NCBI RefSeq assembly: GCF_003429005.1
Contig: NZ_QVQV01000009.1
Location: forward strand, 277,193-341,192
Reading direction: 5' to 3'
DNA length: 64,000 bases
Source: Paraburkholderia sp. DHOC27
Lineage (GTDB): Bacteria > Pseudomonadota > Gammaproteobacteria > Burkholderiales > Burkholderiaceae
The notes beneath the pieces were generated by a model that ran no database searches, was not told where the DNA came from, and was given only the letters and a program-made list of their open reading frames with translations. A program made the position numbers and the translations under genes. Positions 18,244-27,061 of the stretch are shown here, piece by piece; the first letter of the stretch is position 1, and each line of letters starts with the position of its first letter.

Positions 18244-18258
18244 TACCCGCGAGAACCT

Positions 18259-19917
18259 ATGACTTCCCGGCCCTGGCTTGCTTCATATGGCAGCATCCCC
18301 GCCGACATCGACAGCCACGCGCATGATTCGGTGCTCGCCATCCTCGAAGCCGCAATGACCCGCTATGCGGACAAGACGGCCTTCGTCAGCGCGGGCCAGC
18401 GATTGAGCTATGCCGAGATCGACGCGCTCTCACGCGATTTCTGCGCGTACCTGCAAAACGCCGGCGTAAAGAAAGGCGATCGCGTGGCGGTGATGCTGCC
18501 CAATATCGCGGCCTTTCCGATCGCGATGCTCGGCATCGTCAGGGCGGGCGCCGTGCAGGTCAACGTCAACCCGCTCTACACGCCGCGCGAGCTGGAGCAT
18601 CAACTCAGGGACTCGGGCAGCGAGTGCATCGTGATCTACGGCGACGCACTGCCTACGCTGGCAGCCGTGGTCGCCCATACCGCGATTCGCCAGGTGCTGG
18701 TGGCCGGGCGCCCCGCTGCCGGCGACGCGCTTGGCGCCGACCCCTCTACCGATGACTTCGCGAATGCGGTCTCGTTGCGACACGCGCTGACACGCGGCAG
18801 CGCGCTGCAACGCCAACCGGTCAGCCTCGCGCAAGACGATCTGCTGTTCCTGCAATACACGGGCGGCACGACCGGGCTTTCCAAAGGCGCGGCACTCTCG
18901 CACGGCAATCTGGTTGCCAACACCGAACAGTTCAAGGCATTCGTTGCCGACGCACTGCGCCCCGGTGAAGAGACGCTCATCACGGCGATTCCGCTGTATC
19001 ACATCTTCGCGCTGATGGTGAACTTCATCGCCTACTTCTCGATCGGCGCGGAGAACTGGCTCGTGGCCAATCCGCGCGACATGGACGGCTTCATGGCGAT
19101 CCTCAAAGCGGCGCGTCCAACGGTCTTCATTGGCGTCAACACGCTGTATGCGGGCATGCTTCAGCATCCGCAACTCGCGGAGGTGGACTGGTCGCGTCTG
19201 CGCATGTCGGGCGGCGGCGGCGCGGCGGTGGTGCGCAGCGTATCCGAGCGCTGGCAAGCCGTCACCGGCAGCTTTATCCGCGAGGGCTACGGCCTCTCGG
19301 AGACCTCGCCGGTGATCTCCTTCAATCCGGACTTCGTCGCGGCATTCAACGGCACCACCGGCCTGCCCCTCCCGTCAACGGACATCAAGCTGCTCGACGA
19401 TCAAGACCGCGAGGTGCAGCCTGGTCAGGCGGGCGAAGTGTGCGTGAAGGGTCCGCAGGTGATGCGCGGCTACTGGGACAAGCCCGAAGTGAACGCGGTC
19501 GCCTTCACCGTGGACGGCTACTTCCGCACCGGCGATATCGGCCTGTTCGACGAGCAGGGTTTTCTCAAGATCGTGGATCGCAAGAAGGACATGATCATCG
19601 TGTCCGGCTTCAACGTGTACCCCAATGAGATCGAAGACGTGGCGAGCGCCTGCGCCGGCGTCGCCGAATGCGCATGCGTTGGCATGGCCGACGAGAAAAC
19701 CGGCGAGGCGGTCGCGCTGTTCGTGGTCAGGACCAGCCAGGGCACGTTGACGGAACAGGACCTCATCGCGCATTGCCGCACCCATCTCGCGGCCTACAAG
19801 GTGCCGAAGCGGGTGCACCTCGTCGACACGCTGCCCAAGTCGACGGTGGGCAAAATCCTGCGGCGCGAACTGCGCAAGGCCGAGGACCCCGCCGCCGCTC
19901 GCTGCCCTTTACCCTGA
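18259..19917 (+). CDS. fadD: Long-chain fatty-acid--CoA ligase
   Basis: A 552-residue AMP-forming acyl-CoA synthetase. The AMP-binding P-loop is YTGGTTGLSKGAALSH at about residues 200-215; further motifs are EGYGLSETSPV, the GYFRTGDIGLFDEQGFLKIVDRKKDMI region with the hinge, and the C-terminal lysine region LPKSTVGKILRREL. Length, the N-terminal VKKGDRVAVMLPNIAAFPIAMLG and VNVNPLYTPRELEHQL segment are FadD-like. It activates fatty acids to acyl-CoA at the inner membrane face for beta-oxidation. It stands alone between the Crp/Fnr gene and two DUF1254 genes. The FadD label is a family call; chain-length preference is not visible. Confidence 0.9.
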   Translation: MTSRPWLASYGSIPADIDSHAHDSVLAILEAAMTRYADKTAFVSAGQRLSYAEIDALSRDFCAYLQNAGVKKGDRVAVMLPNIAAFPIAMLGIVRAGAVQVNVNPLYTPRELEHQLRDSGSECIVIYGDALPTLAAVVAHTAIRQVLVAGRPAAGDALGADPSTDDFANAVSLRHALTRGSALQRQPVSLAQDDLLFLQYTGGTTGLSKGAALSHGNLVANTEQFKAFVADALRPGEETLITAIPLYHIFALMVNFIAYFSIGAENWLVANPRDMDGFMAILKAARPTVFIGVNTLYAGMLQHPQLAEVDWSRLRMSGGGGAAVVRSVSERWQAVTGSFIREGYGLSETSPVISFNPDFVAAFNGTTGLPLPSTDIKLLDDQDREVQPGQAGEVCVKGPQVMRGYWDKPEVNAVAFTVDGYFRTGDIGLFDEQGFLKIVDRKKDMIIVSGFNVYPNEIEDVASACAGVAECACVGMADEKTGEAVALFVVRTSQGTLTEQDLIAHCRTHLAAYKVPKRVHLVDTLPKSTVGKILRRELRKAEDPAAARCPLP

Positions 19918-19935
19918 TAGTCAATTGCCCGGGAA
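19904..19935 (+). repeat. Dispersed 32-nt motif, copy B
   Basis: Same GCCCTTTACCCTGATAG core as copy A, ending TTGCCCGGGAA. It overlaps the last codons and stop of the acyl-CoA ligase gene and lies about 80 bp upstream of the first DUF1254 gene. Confidence 0.7.
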
Positions 19936-20015
19936 TATTTCATCCTTGCGAGGCTGAGCGTCGCCAGCTTATCCGTTACGCATGCACGGATAAAACCTTC
20001 CCGAAAGGCATGACG

Positions 20016-21536
20016 ATGGCACCTTCCCGCAGAGACTTTCACCGCGTAAGCATGGCTGCCCTGGCGGCGGTTGGGGGAATCGCAGCCGGCGGAAAGATTC
20101 CCGAGGCCCGGGCCGAGGAAGCGTCGACGCCGCTCGCTTCCGGCGCGGGCAGCCCCATGCAGCCGCTGGGTGGCCAGCCTCCCGCCGGTTCGACTGCATC
20201 GGTCAAGGATTTCGACTACCAGATCAAGTATCAGCGTGCGTTCGAAGCGGTGCTCTGGAACATGCCCGCCATTGCCATCTACAGCTTCCGGCGGGCCGCC
20301 TTCGACGAACTGGGTGTCAAGGACAACGACATCATTTCGTACTCGGCCCCGGCCACGCCGAAGCTCGAAGCGATCACGGCGAACAGCACGACACCCTACA
20401 TCACCGCGTTTACCGATCTGCGCAAAGGTCCTGCGGTGCTGGAGGTGCCGGCTGCCAGTCCGGAAGGCAGCGTCTACGGCCAGGTGGTGGACGCCTGGCA
20501 ATTCACGATCGCGGACGTAGGGCCCTCCGGCCTCGACAAGGGTAAAGGCGCGAAGTTTCTGTTCACGGGACCCGGCTACAAGGGCCCTGTTCCCAAGGGA
20601 TATCTTCACGTCGCCTCACCGAACTACAGGATCGCGCTCGCGTTCCGCTCCGTGCGTGCGCCCGGCAAGAGCGCGACGGATGCCTACCACTATGCCCAGC
20701 GGCTGCGCATGTACTATCTTGCGGAGGCCGCGCATCCGCCAAAGCAGCGTTTCATCGACCCCATTCACGATCGCTATCCGACCTTGCCGTTCTTCGATGA
20801 ACGTCATTTCGACGACATGTACGCCATCATGAGTGTCGAGCCGGTCAACCCGCATGACAAGATCATGATGGGCATGCTCACCTCGCTTGGCATTGAAAAG
20901 GGCAAGCCGTTTGCGCCGGACGACACGACGAAGAAGGCCATGCGTCAGGCCGCCATCGACGCGTGGTTTTATCTGCAGTACTGGTTCGACCATTTTCCGC
21001 GCGAAAAGCTGTTCTGGCCGGACCGGCACTATGCGTCGCTGCTGCAGGCGGACGACAACCAGACCTTTACTTTCGTGTACGACGACAGGATCGACCTGAT
21101 CAATCGCGCGGCCGAATACTTCTGGTGCACCTACATGCCGCGCGTGCTGAGCGCCGATCCCGCCACCCAGTATCTGATGGCCCTGGCCGACAGCAACGGC
21201 AATCTTCTCGAGGCCGGCAAGCTGTACAAGCTGGACGTGCCAGCGCAGATGCCCGTCAAGCAGTTCTGGGCACTGACGGTCTATGACCGCGCCACCAACG
21301 CCTTCATTTATAGCGAGTCCAACCGCACGACGCTCTCGTCCTACGATCTCGACACGATGAAGAAAAACGCCGATGGCGGCGTCACGCTCTACGTCGGGCC
21401 GCAGGCTCCCGAGGGTCTGGAGTCCAACTGGATTCCGACTGCGGGCAGACGTCCTTTGCCCGCGATGCGTCTTTACGGACCCACTGAAGCGATCAACAGC
21501 AAGACCTTCAAACTGGCGGATTTTCAACTCGCCTGA
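20016..21536 (+). CDS. Tat-exported DUF1254/DUF1214 domain protein
   Basis: A 506-residue protein with a twin-arginine signal (SRRDFHRVSMAALAAVGGIA) and a cleavage-like ARA site near residue 33. DUF1254 covers roughly residues 70-200 (FEAVLWNMPAIAIYSFRRAA, NSTTPYITAFTDLRKGPAVLEVP) and DUF1214 the C-terminal 110 (GKLYKLDVPAQMPVKQFWALTVYD, LYVGPQAPEGLESNWIPTAG). The ATG at 20016 is preferred because AAAGG lies 7 nt before it; an ATG at 20010 adds two residues. The family has no established enzymatic role. Tat export suggests that it folds, perhaps with a cofactor, before export. A second DUF1254 gene follows after 18 bp. Confidence 0.85.
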   Translation: MAPSRRDFHRVSMAALAAVGGIAAGGKIPEARAEEASTPLASGAGSPMQPLGGQPPAGSTASVKDFDYQIKYQRAFEAVLWNMPAIAIYSFRRAAFDELGVKDNDIISYSAPATPKLEAITANSTTPYITAFTDLRKGPAVLEVPAASPEGSVYGQVVDAWQFTIADVGPSGLDKGKGAKFLFTGPGYKGPVPKGYLHVASPNYRIALAFRSVRAPGKSATDAYHYAQRLRMYYLAEAAHPPKQRFIDPIHDRYPTLPFFDERHFDDMYAIMSVEPVNPHDKIMMGMLTSLGIEKGKPFAPDDTTKKAMRQAAIDAWFYLQYWFDHFPREKLFWPDRHYASLLQADDNQTFTFVYDDRIDLINRAAEYFWCTYMPRVLSADPATQYLMALADSNGNLLEAGKLYKLDVPAQMPVKQFWALTVYDRATNAFIYSESNRTTLSSYDLDTMKKNADGGVTLYVGPQAPEGLESNWIPTAGRRPLPAMRLYGPTEAINSKTFKLADFQLA

Positions 21537-21554
21537 CGTAACGGGAGCACCGTC

Positions 21555-23108
21555 ATGCATGCATCGCAATTCGCACTCCGGAGAACCGTGGCGAGCACGC
21601 TCGTCGCGCTGGCTGTGGTGGGCTACTCCCCGCTGGGCCTCGCTCAATCACAGCAGTCACCCGCTCAGGCGCTGGCCGCGAGCCGCGACGCGCTCGCCGA
21701 CGCGCCGTTTTCCGGGGACTTTCCCACCGCGGAATCCGCTGAACTGCTGCGCGACGAGCTGTACTTTCAGCGCGCCGTGCAGGTCTATCTGTGGTCGTTG
21801 CCCGCCGTGAACATGTTCGCGATGAAGGAAGGCTCCGAGAAGGTCTACGGCGCGGGCTACAACGTGCTGCCGGTCTGGAAGGAACGCCTCAACGCACGCA
21901 CGCAGGTCACCACGCCGAACTCCGATTGCCTGTACGCGATGACCTACGTCAACATCGCCAAGGACGGACCGATCGTGGTCGAAGTGCCGCCGCGAAATCA
22001 GGGCATTCTGGATGATTTTTTTCAGCGCCCGCTCTCGGGTCCCACCATTGGCGGCAAAACCTATAGCGGCGATTTTGGCTTCGCCGGCCCCGACGGCGGC
22101 AAAGGCGGCAAGTACCTGATCGTGCCGTGGAACTACAAGGGGGCGGCGCCGAAAGGCTATTACCTTTATCGCTCTCGCACCAACAACGTGTTCGTGTTTT
22201 ACCGCGGTTTCTTCACTGACCCGAAAGACCTGAAACCCGCTAACGCGCTGATCGCGGGCACGCGTATCTATCCCTACGGCAAGAAGGATTCCGCCGCGCC
22301 CATGCAGTTCCCGGATGGATCGACCACACCCGCCGACATGCTGTTCCCGCATGACGGCAGCTACTTCGACATGCTGGCCCGGTTCGTCGATCAGGAGACC
22401 GTCGATCCTGCCGACATGGACTGGCGCGGCATGATGGCGGCCATCGGCATTGAGAAAGGCAAGCCGTTCCAGCCCACCGATCATCAGCGCGAACTGCTGG
22501 ACAAGGCGGCCAAAACCGCCTTCAAGATGAGCAAAGTGGAGATATGGAATGGCCTCGTCGATCAGCCCGGCGGTCGATACTATCCCGACCGGCAATGGGA
22601 AAACGTCTTTGCTGGCCAGAATCCACTGTTCCAGGCGAGCGGGTCATTTACCAACCTGGGGCAACGAGACGCGTACTTCACGACGGCCTATGCGACGAGC
22701 CCAGGCATGGTGGTCGATCTCGTCGAAAAAGGCGCGAAATATCCGTCCACCTGGCGCGATGCCGACGGCAATTTCCTGGAGGGCGGCACCAGCTATCAGC
22801 TTCATCTGCCGCCCGATATTCCTGCCGCGAACTTCTGGTCGGTCACGGTGTATGACTCGATCAACGCATCAGGACTGCAGAACGGCCAGCCGCTGCCTTC
22901 CCTGAATTCAATGGACAAGCCGGCCCAGAACGCGGACGGCTCCTACGATCTCTACTTCGGCCCGAACGCCCCGGCCGGCAAGGAAGGCAACTGGGTGCGC
23001 ACGGTGCCCGGCAAGGGCTATTTCATCATCCTGCGTCTGTATAGCCCCAAGCAGGCGTTCTTCGACAAGACCTGGAAGCCTGACGACGTCAAGCGCATGG
23101 CGCAATAG
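21555..23108 (+). CDS. Sec-exported DUF1254/DUF1214 domain protein
   Basis: A 517-residue paralogue of the preceding gene with an ordinary Sec signal (MHASQFALRRTVASTLVALA, ending GLAQ). DUF1254 spans about residues 65-200 (RAVQVYLWSLPAVNMFAMKEG, TPNSDCLYAMTYVNIAKDGPIVVEVPP) and DUF1214 the C-terminal part (YQLHLPPDIPAANFWSVTVYD, YDLYFGPNAPAGKEGNWVRTVPG). The two genes are 18 bp apart and surely co-transcribed. Both proteins share the PxNFW/PxKQFW and GNW/SNW cores but differ in export route, which suggests different folding or cofactor needs. Function unknown; both act in the periplasm or outside. Confidence 0.87.
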   Translation: MHASQFALRRTVASTLVALAVVGYSPLGLAQSQQSPAQALAASRDALADAPFSGDFPTAESAELLRDELYFQRAVQVYLWSLPAVNMFAMKEGSEKVYGAGYNVLPVWKERLNARTQVTTPNSDCLYAMTYVNIAKDGPIVVEVPPRNQGILDDFFQRPLSGPTIGGKTYSGDFGFAGPDGGKGGKYLIVPWNYKGAAPKGYYLYRSRTNNVFVFYRGFFTDPKDLKPANALIAGTRIYPYGKKDSAAPMQFPDGSTTPADMLFPHDGSYFDMLARFVDQETVDPADMDWRGMMAAIGIEKGKPFQPTDHQRELLDKAAKTAFKMSKVEIWNGLVDQPGGRYYPDRQWENVFAGQNPLFQASGSFTNLGQRDAYFTTAYATSPGMVVDLVEKGAKYPSTWRDADGNFLEGGTSYQLHLPPDIPAANFWSVTVYDSINASGLQNGQPLPSLNSMDKPAQNADGSYDLYFGPNAPAGKEGNWVRTVPGKGYFIILRLYSPKQAFFDKTWKPDDVKRMAQ

Positions 23109-23140
23109 CAACACCCTGCCGGAGCGTGCGTGATGCTACC

Positions 23141-23162
23141 CGCCGGACTACGTGGTCCGGCG
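23141..23162. terminator. Hairpin between convergent DUF1254 and kinase genes
   Basis: CGCCGGAC, loop TACGTG, GTCCGGCG: a perfect 8-bp stem that overlaps the stop codon of the kinase gene. No T run on either strand; a bidirectional, weak terminator is plausible. Confidence 0.45.
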
Positions 23163-25199
23163 ATTGAGTGCCTTCCTGATCTCCGAAACCAGTTGTTGCT
23201 GCTGATACGGCTTGCGCAGTTGAGGAATGCTCGTGTCAGCGCCTTCGGGCAATTCGGCGTAGCCGGTGGCGAGAATTACCGGCAGGTCGGGACGCAGGGT
23301 TCGCGCCGCTGTGGCCAGTTCGAGACCGGTCATGCGCGGCATCGAATAGTCCGTCAGCAACAGGTCCACGCGCTGCCCGTTGCGCAGCACATCGAGCGCC
23401 GCCGCGCCTGATTCCGCTTCCACCACCTGATGGCCCAGATCCTCCAGCAGATAGGTGGTGCTGGTCGCGATGAGCGGATCGTCGTCGACCACCAGAATGA
23501 CGGCCGGCACATCCACGCTGTCGGTTGGCGCGGCTTCGACTGGTGCCAGCCGGGTCTCGACGCCTACCTCCGTATCGCTCACCGGCAACCACAGCGACGC
23601 CCGCGTGCCGCGCCCGGGACTGCTTTCGAGCCGTAACGCGCCGTTCAACTGCTGCGCGAGTCCGTGGATCATCGACAAGCCGAGGCCCGTACCCTTGCCA
23701 ATCTCCTTGGTGGTGAAAAACGGCTCGGTGGCTCGGGCCAGCGTCGCGCTGTCCATGCCGACGCCCGTATCGCTGACCAGCACCCGCACATACTCGCCCG
23801 CGCGCAACTCGCGCGTGCCCGACGAGCGCACGGTATCGACGGAAATGGTCAGGGTGCCGCCATCGGGCATCGCGTCGCGCGAGTTGACGACGAGGTTGAG
23901 GATGGCGAGTTCGACCTGGTTGGCGTCGAGCATGGTGGGCGGCGACGCCGGGCCCGTTTCGATCTTCAGCTCGACGGCCGAACCAATCGAACGCTCCAGC
24001 AGATCGGCCATGCCCGCAATCAGCGACGACATGCGCACAGGCTCGACCTTCAGGTTTTGTTGACGGGCAAACGCGAGCAGCCGCTGCGTCAGTGCCGCGC
24101 CGCGTTGCGCGCCCCGGAACGCGCCGTCGATCAGCCGCAGCGTGCGCGCATCCTGGATCACCTCTTTGCGCGCCAGTTCGAGGTTGGCAATGATCGCCAT
24201 CAGCAGATTGTTGAAGTCGTGCGCGATACCGCCCGAAAGCTGGCCGACCATTTCGAGTTTCTGGATCTGCCGCAGCAGTTCTTCGGTCTGCTCACGCTGG
24301 CGGATTTCCTCGAGCACACTCTGGTGCGCCTTCTCGAGTTCGTCCGTGCGCGCGGCGACTTTTGCCTCGAGTGTTTCGTTCAGGCGTCGCAACGATTCTT
24401 CGGAGGTCTTGCGCGCAGTGATGTCGGAAGAAACGCCCACCATGCGATCCGCTCTCACGCCGTCGCCGGGCACATAACGGGCGCGGATTTCGACCCAACG
24501 CACGGTGCCGTCTGGCCAGACGTTGCGATACTCGATCTCGTAGTCGCAACGGGTCTGCACGGTGCGCGCCACCGCCGCCTGCATGCGCTCGCGGTCTTCA
24601 GGATGAACGCTGGCGAGCAGGGTTTCATAGCTGAAATCGGCCTGACCCGCGTAGCCATAAATCGCCTTGCAGGTGGCCGACGCCGTCAGAATACGCGTGG
24701 ACAGATCCAGCTCCCACGAGCCGAGGTGGCCGGCGGTCAGCGCGGTATGAAGCCGCGCCTCGCCTTCATGCAGCTCGTCGATGCGCGAGCGGGCTTCGAA
24801 CTGCCGCAGCCGTCCACGAATGGCGGTGCTCACCACGCTAGCGAAGGTGGTGGGATGGAATGGCCGCTCGATGAACGTGACGTTGCCGAGCGTGTGGGTC
24901 AACCGCGAAACCATCGGCGCGCGGTCGGTCGTGCCGGCCCGTTGCGTCAGCACGATGAACGGCATATCGGACCACGCCGGTTGCCTCGCGACCCAGTCCG
25001 AAAGCGGACGCAGGTCGGCACGCGCAAGAGCTTCTTCGGTGACGATGGCGCAGCAGACATCATCGCCCACCCGCGAGGTGAGATCGTCGACATCGCGGCA
25101 TATGCTCGAGGCGACGCCAACCTCGTTGAGAAGTGCAACGGCAACACTGGCATCACGCCCCGAGGGCGCGAGAATCAAGGTCGGACGGGGGTCAGGCAT
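23148..25199 (-). CDS. Hybrid PAS histidine kinase with N-terminal pseudo-receiver
   Basis: A 683-residue soluble sensor. Order: an N-terminal receiver-like domain (about 1-130, TLILAPSGRDASVAVALLNE...FIERPFHP) in which the phosphoacceptor Asp position reads IVTEE, so it is a pseudo-receiver; a PAS domain (about 150-265, WPDGTVRWVEIRARYVPGDG); a coiled coil; HisKA with H327 in GGIAHDFNNLLM; HATPase_c (NLVVNSRDAMPDGG, DTGVGMD, GKGTGLGLSM); and a C-terminal true receiver with VVDDD, Asp617 (LLLTDYSMP) and Lys663. No membrane segment. Its start overlaps the KaiC-like gene by 8 bp, implying translational coupling; a GTG at 25208 is an alternative. It probably signals with the KaiC-like ATPase; no output regulator is encoded beside it. 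Confidence 0.9.
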   Translation of the reverse strand: MPDPRPTLILAPSGRDASVAVALLNEVGVASSICRDVDDLTSRVGDDVCCAIVTEEALARADLRPLSDWVARQPAWSDMPFIVLTQRAGTTDRAPMVSRLTHTLGNVTFIERPFHPTTFASVVSTAIRGRLRQFEARSRIDELHEGEARLHTALTAGHLGSWELDLSTRILTASATCKAIYGYAGQADFSYETLLASVHPEDRERMQAAVARTVQTRCDYEIEYRNVWPDGTVRWVEIRARYVPGDGVRADRMVGVSSDITARKTSEESLRRLNETLEAKVAARTDELEKAHQSVLEEIRQREQTEELLRQIQKLEMVGQLSGGIAHDFNNLLMAIIANLELARKEVIQDARTLRLIDGAFRGAQRGAALTQRLLAFARQQNLKVEPVRMSSLIAGMADLLERSIGSAVELKIETGPASPPTMLDANQVELAILNLVVNSRDAMPDGGTLTISVDTVRSSGTRELRAGEYVRVLVSDTGVGMDSATLARATEPFFTTKEIGKGTGLGLSMIHGLAQQLNGALRLESSPGRGTRASLWLPVSDTEVGVETRLAPVEAAPTDSVDVPAVILVVDDDPLIATSTTYLLEDLGHQVVEAESGAAALDVLRNGQRVDLLLTDYSMPRMTGLELATAARTLRPDLPVILATGYAELPEGADTSIPQLRKPYQQQQLVSEIRKALNRRTT

Positions 25200-26706
25200 T
25201 GCTCCCACCGTCTGTATTCGCGCGCAGCAGCGGATCGCTGCTGCCTACGAAGGTCGGCACGCCACGCAGCACGCCCTGGAACTCAGTGAGCGGTTGGCCC
25301 ACTGAAAGTCCGGTGCTGCCGATCCTGAACTCACGAATCGATTCTTCGTGGTGCCCCGTGCGCTTCTTGATCACGGAGACGGCGCGGCGCACCCGGCCAA
25401 GCGCCTCGAAATAGCGCAGCAGGATCACGGTATCGGCCAGATACGTGACGTCGACGGGCGCCTTCATGTCGCCCACGAGACCGTGCTGGGCAACCGTCAG
25501 GAACGTGTTGGCGCCCTGCCGGTTGAGGTATTGCAGCAGTTCGTGCACGTGCAGGATCAGCGCGTTTTCCTGCGGCATGGCGGCCTGATAGCCGTTCAGA
25601 CTGTCGATCACGATCGTCTTGGCCTGCGCCGCATCCACGCGTTGTCGCACGCGATGCGCGAATTCGCCGGGCGAGAGTTCCGCGGCGTCCACCTGTTCGA
25701 TATGCAGACGGCCGTCCGCGCGCATGGCTTCGAGGTCGATGCCCATCTTGCGAACACGGTCGAACAGCAGCCCCAGTTCCTCGTCGAACACGAAGAGGGC
25801 CGCCCGCTCACCGCGTCTCACTGCCGCGGCGATGAACTGCAGCGCAAAGAGACTCTTGCCCGTGCCGGCCGGTCCCAGGATCAGGGTGCTGGAACCCTGC
25901 TCGACCCCGCCGCCGAGCAGCGCATCGAGTCCCTGCACATCGCTCGTCACCTGATTGCGCGTGAAGCGCGTGTGATGCTCGCCGGAGACGAGGCGCGGAT
26001 ACACCGCCACGCCGCCCTTTCTGATCGTGAAGTCATGGAATCCGCCGCGATAGGCGCGGCCGCGGTATTTGGACACCTTGAGGCGGCGTCGCTCGGCACC
26101 GTAGTCCGGCGACAGTTCTTCCAGTTTGATGACGCCGTGCGCAATGCTGTGCACCGTCTTTTCCGAGGTCTCCGAGGTCAGGTCGTCGAGCAGCAGAACC
26201 GTTGCGCCGTGACGGGCGAAGTAATGTTTGAGCGCGAGGATTTGCCGGCGATAGCGCAAGGAATTCTGCGCGAGCAGACGGATTTCGGAGAGGCTGTCGA
26301 TCACGACGCGCTGCGGCTTCACCCGCTCGAATTCGCCCAGAATGGCCCGGGTGGTTTCCCCCAGTTCAAGGTCCGACGAATACAGCAGACTTTGTTGCTG
26401 GTCCGCGTCGATCAGACTTTCGGGCGGCACCACTTCGAAGATGCTGACGCCCTCGCCGATCTCCCATCCATGCGATGCCGCGCCGTTACGCAACTCGCGT
26501 TCCGTTTCCGACAGGGTGACGTACAGCCCCCGTTCGCCGGCCTGCAGGCCCGCCATGAGAAAACTGATGGCGACGGTGGTTTTGCCCGTACCGGGGTCGC
26601 CTTCGAGAAGGAAAAGATTACCTTGCGCGAGGCCGCCCGACAGGATGTCGTCGAGACCGGGTACGCCGGTGCGAGCCACGGGCTGAGCGTCGATAGTAGT
26701 AGTCAT
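25192..26706 (-). CDS. KaiC-like double-domain RecA-family ATPase
   Basis: A 504-residue protein with two KaiC domains. Walker A motifs are GDPGTGKT (36-43) and GPAGTGKS (278-285); Walker B strands read RVVIDSLSEI (about 133-142) and TIVIDSLNGY in the second half. It starts MTTTIDAQPVARTGVPGLDD at an ATG preceded by GGAGCG. No KaiA or KaiB gene is present. Outside cyanobacteria, KaiC homologues paired with histidine kinases are common in Proteobacteria and are linked to stress or signalling rather than a proven clock. The overlap with the downstream hybrid kinase gene indicates that the two work as a pair. Confidence 0.9.
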   Translation of the reverse strand: MTTTIDAQPVARTGVPGLDDILSGGLAQGNLFLLEGDPGTGKTTVAISFLMAGLQAGERGLYVTLSETERELRNGAASHGWEIGEGVSIFEVVPPESLIDADQQQSLLYSSDLELGETTRAILGEFERVKPQRVVIDSLSEIRLLAQNSLRYRRQILALKHYFARHGATVLLLDDLTSETSEKTVHSIAHGVIKLEELSPDYGAERRRLKVSKYRGRAYRGGFHDFTIRKGGVAVYPRLVSGEHHTRFTRNQVTSDVQGLDALLGGGVEQGSSTLILGPAGTGKSLFALQFIAAAVRRGERAALFVFDEELGLLFDRVRKMGIDLEAMRADGRLHIEQVDAAELSPGEFAHRVRQRVDAAQAKTIVIDSLNGYQAAMPQENALILHVHELLQYLNRQGANTFLTVAQHGLVGDMKAPVDVTYLADTVILLRYFEALGRVRRAVSVIKKRTGHHEESIREFRIGSTGLSVGQPLTEFQGVLRGVPTFVGSSDPLLRANTDGGSNA

Positions 26707-27061
26707 AAGGCGCTCCGGTCGGTGTCGTGAGCATGCGGGAAAGCGTGGGTGGCGAGGTCTGGCAACGCGCGTCGGCGGGCGCCCCTGAACCCGGTCGTGA
26801 TCGCCCGGATGGCCCGGGTCAGGTATGCACGGCAGACATAGCAAGACCATAGCACATTGATGCCGCGCTACCGGATCGATCAGGCCCCGCCCGCCGTGAC
26901 GGTTGCCGCGCCGCATGGCCTGCACAGCCAGAAACGGGGGTGCCAGGCAGCCGCGCATTATCCAGTTTCTTCGCATACGGCATGCGGATTTCGCCTCTTT
27001 TTGAAAGACAGCGCGATTCCTAGACTCCTATCCTTGGTTGGACGCAACTTGAGGAAAAGGA
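26707..27061. other. 355-bp divergent intergenic region
   Basis: Lies between the KaiC-like gene and the alcohol dehydrogenase gene and must carry promoters for both. A TTGAAA element at 27001-27006 points towards the dehydrogenase, but no well-spaced -10 follows. Nothing else is recognisable. Confidence 0.35.

Noticed and set aside
23664..25289. A 541-codon plus-strand frame opposite the hybrid kinase gene.
   Set aside because: It is an antisense shadow with Arg/Gly/His-rich composition and no motif; the kinase on the other strand is certain.
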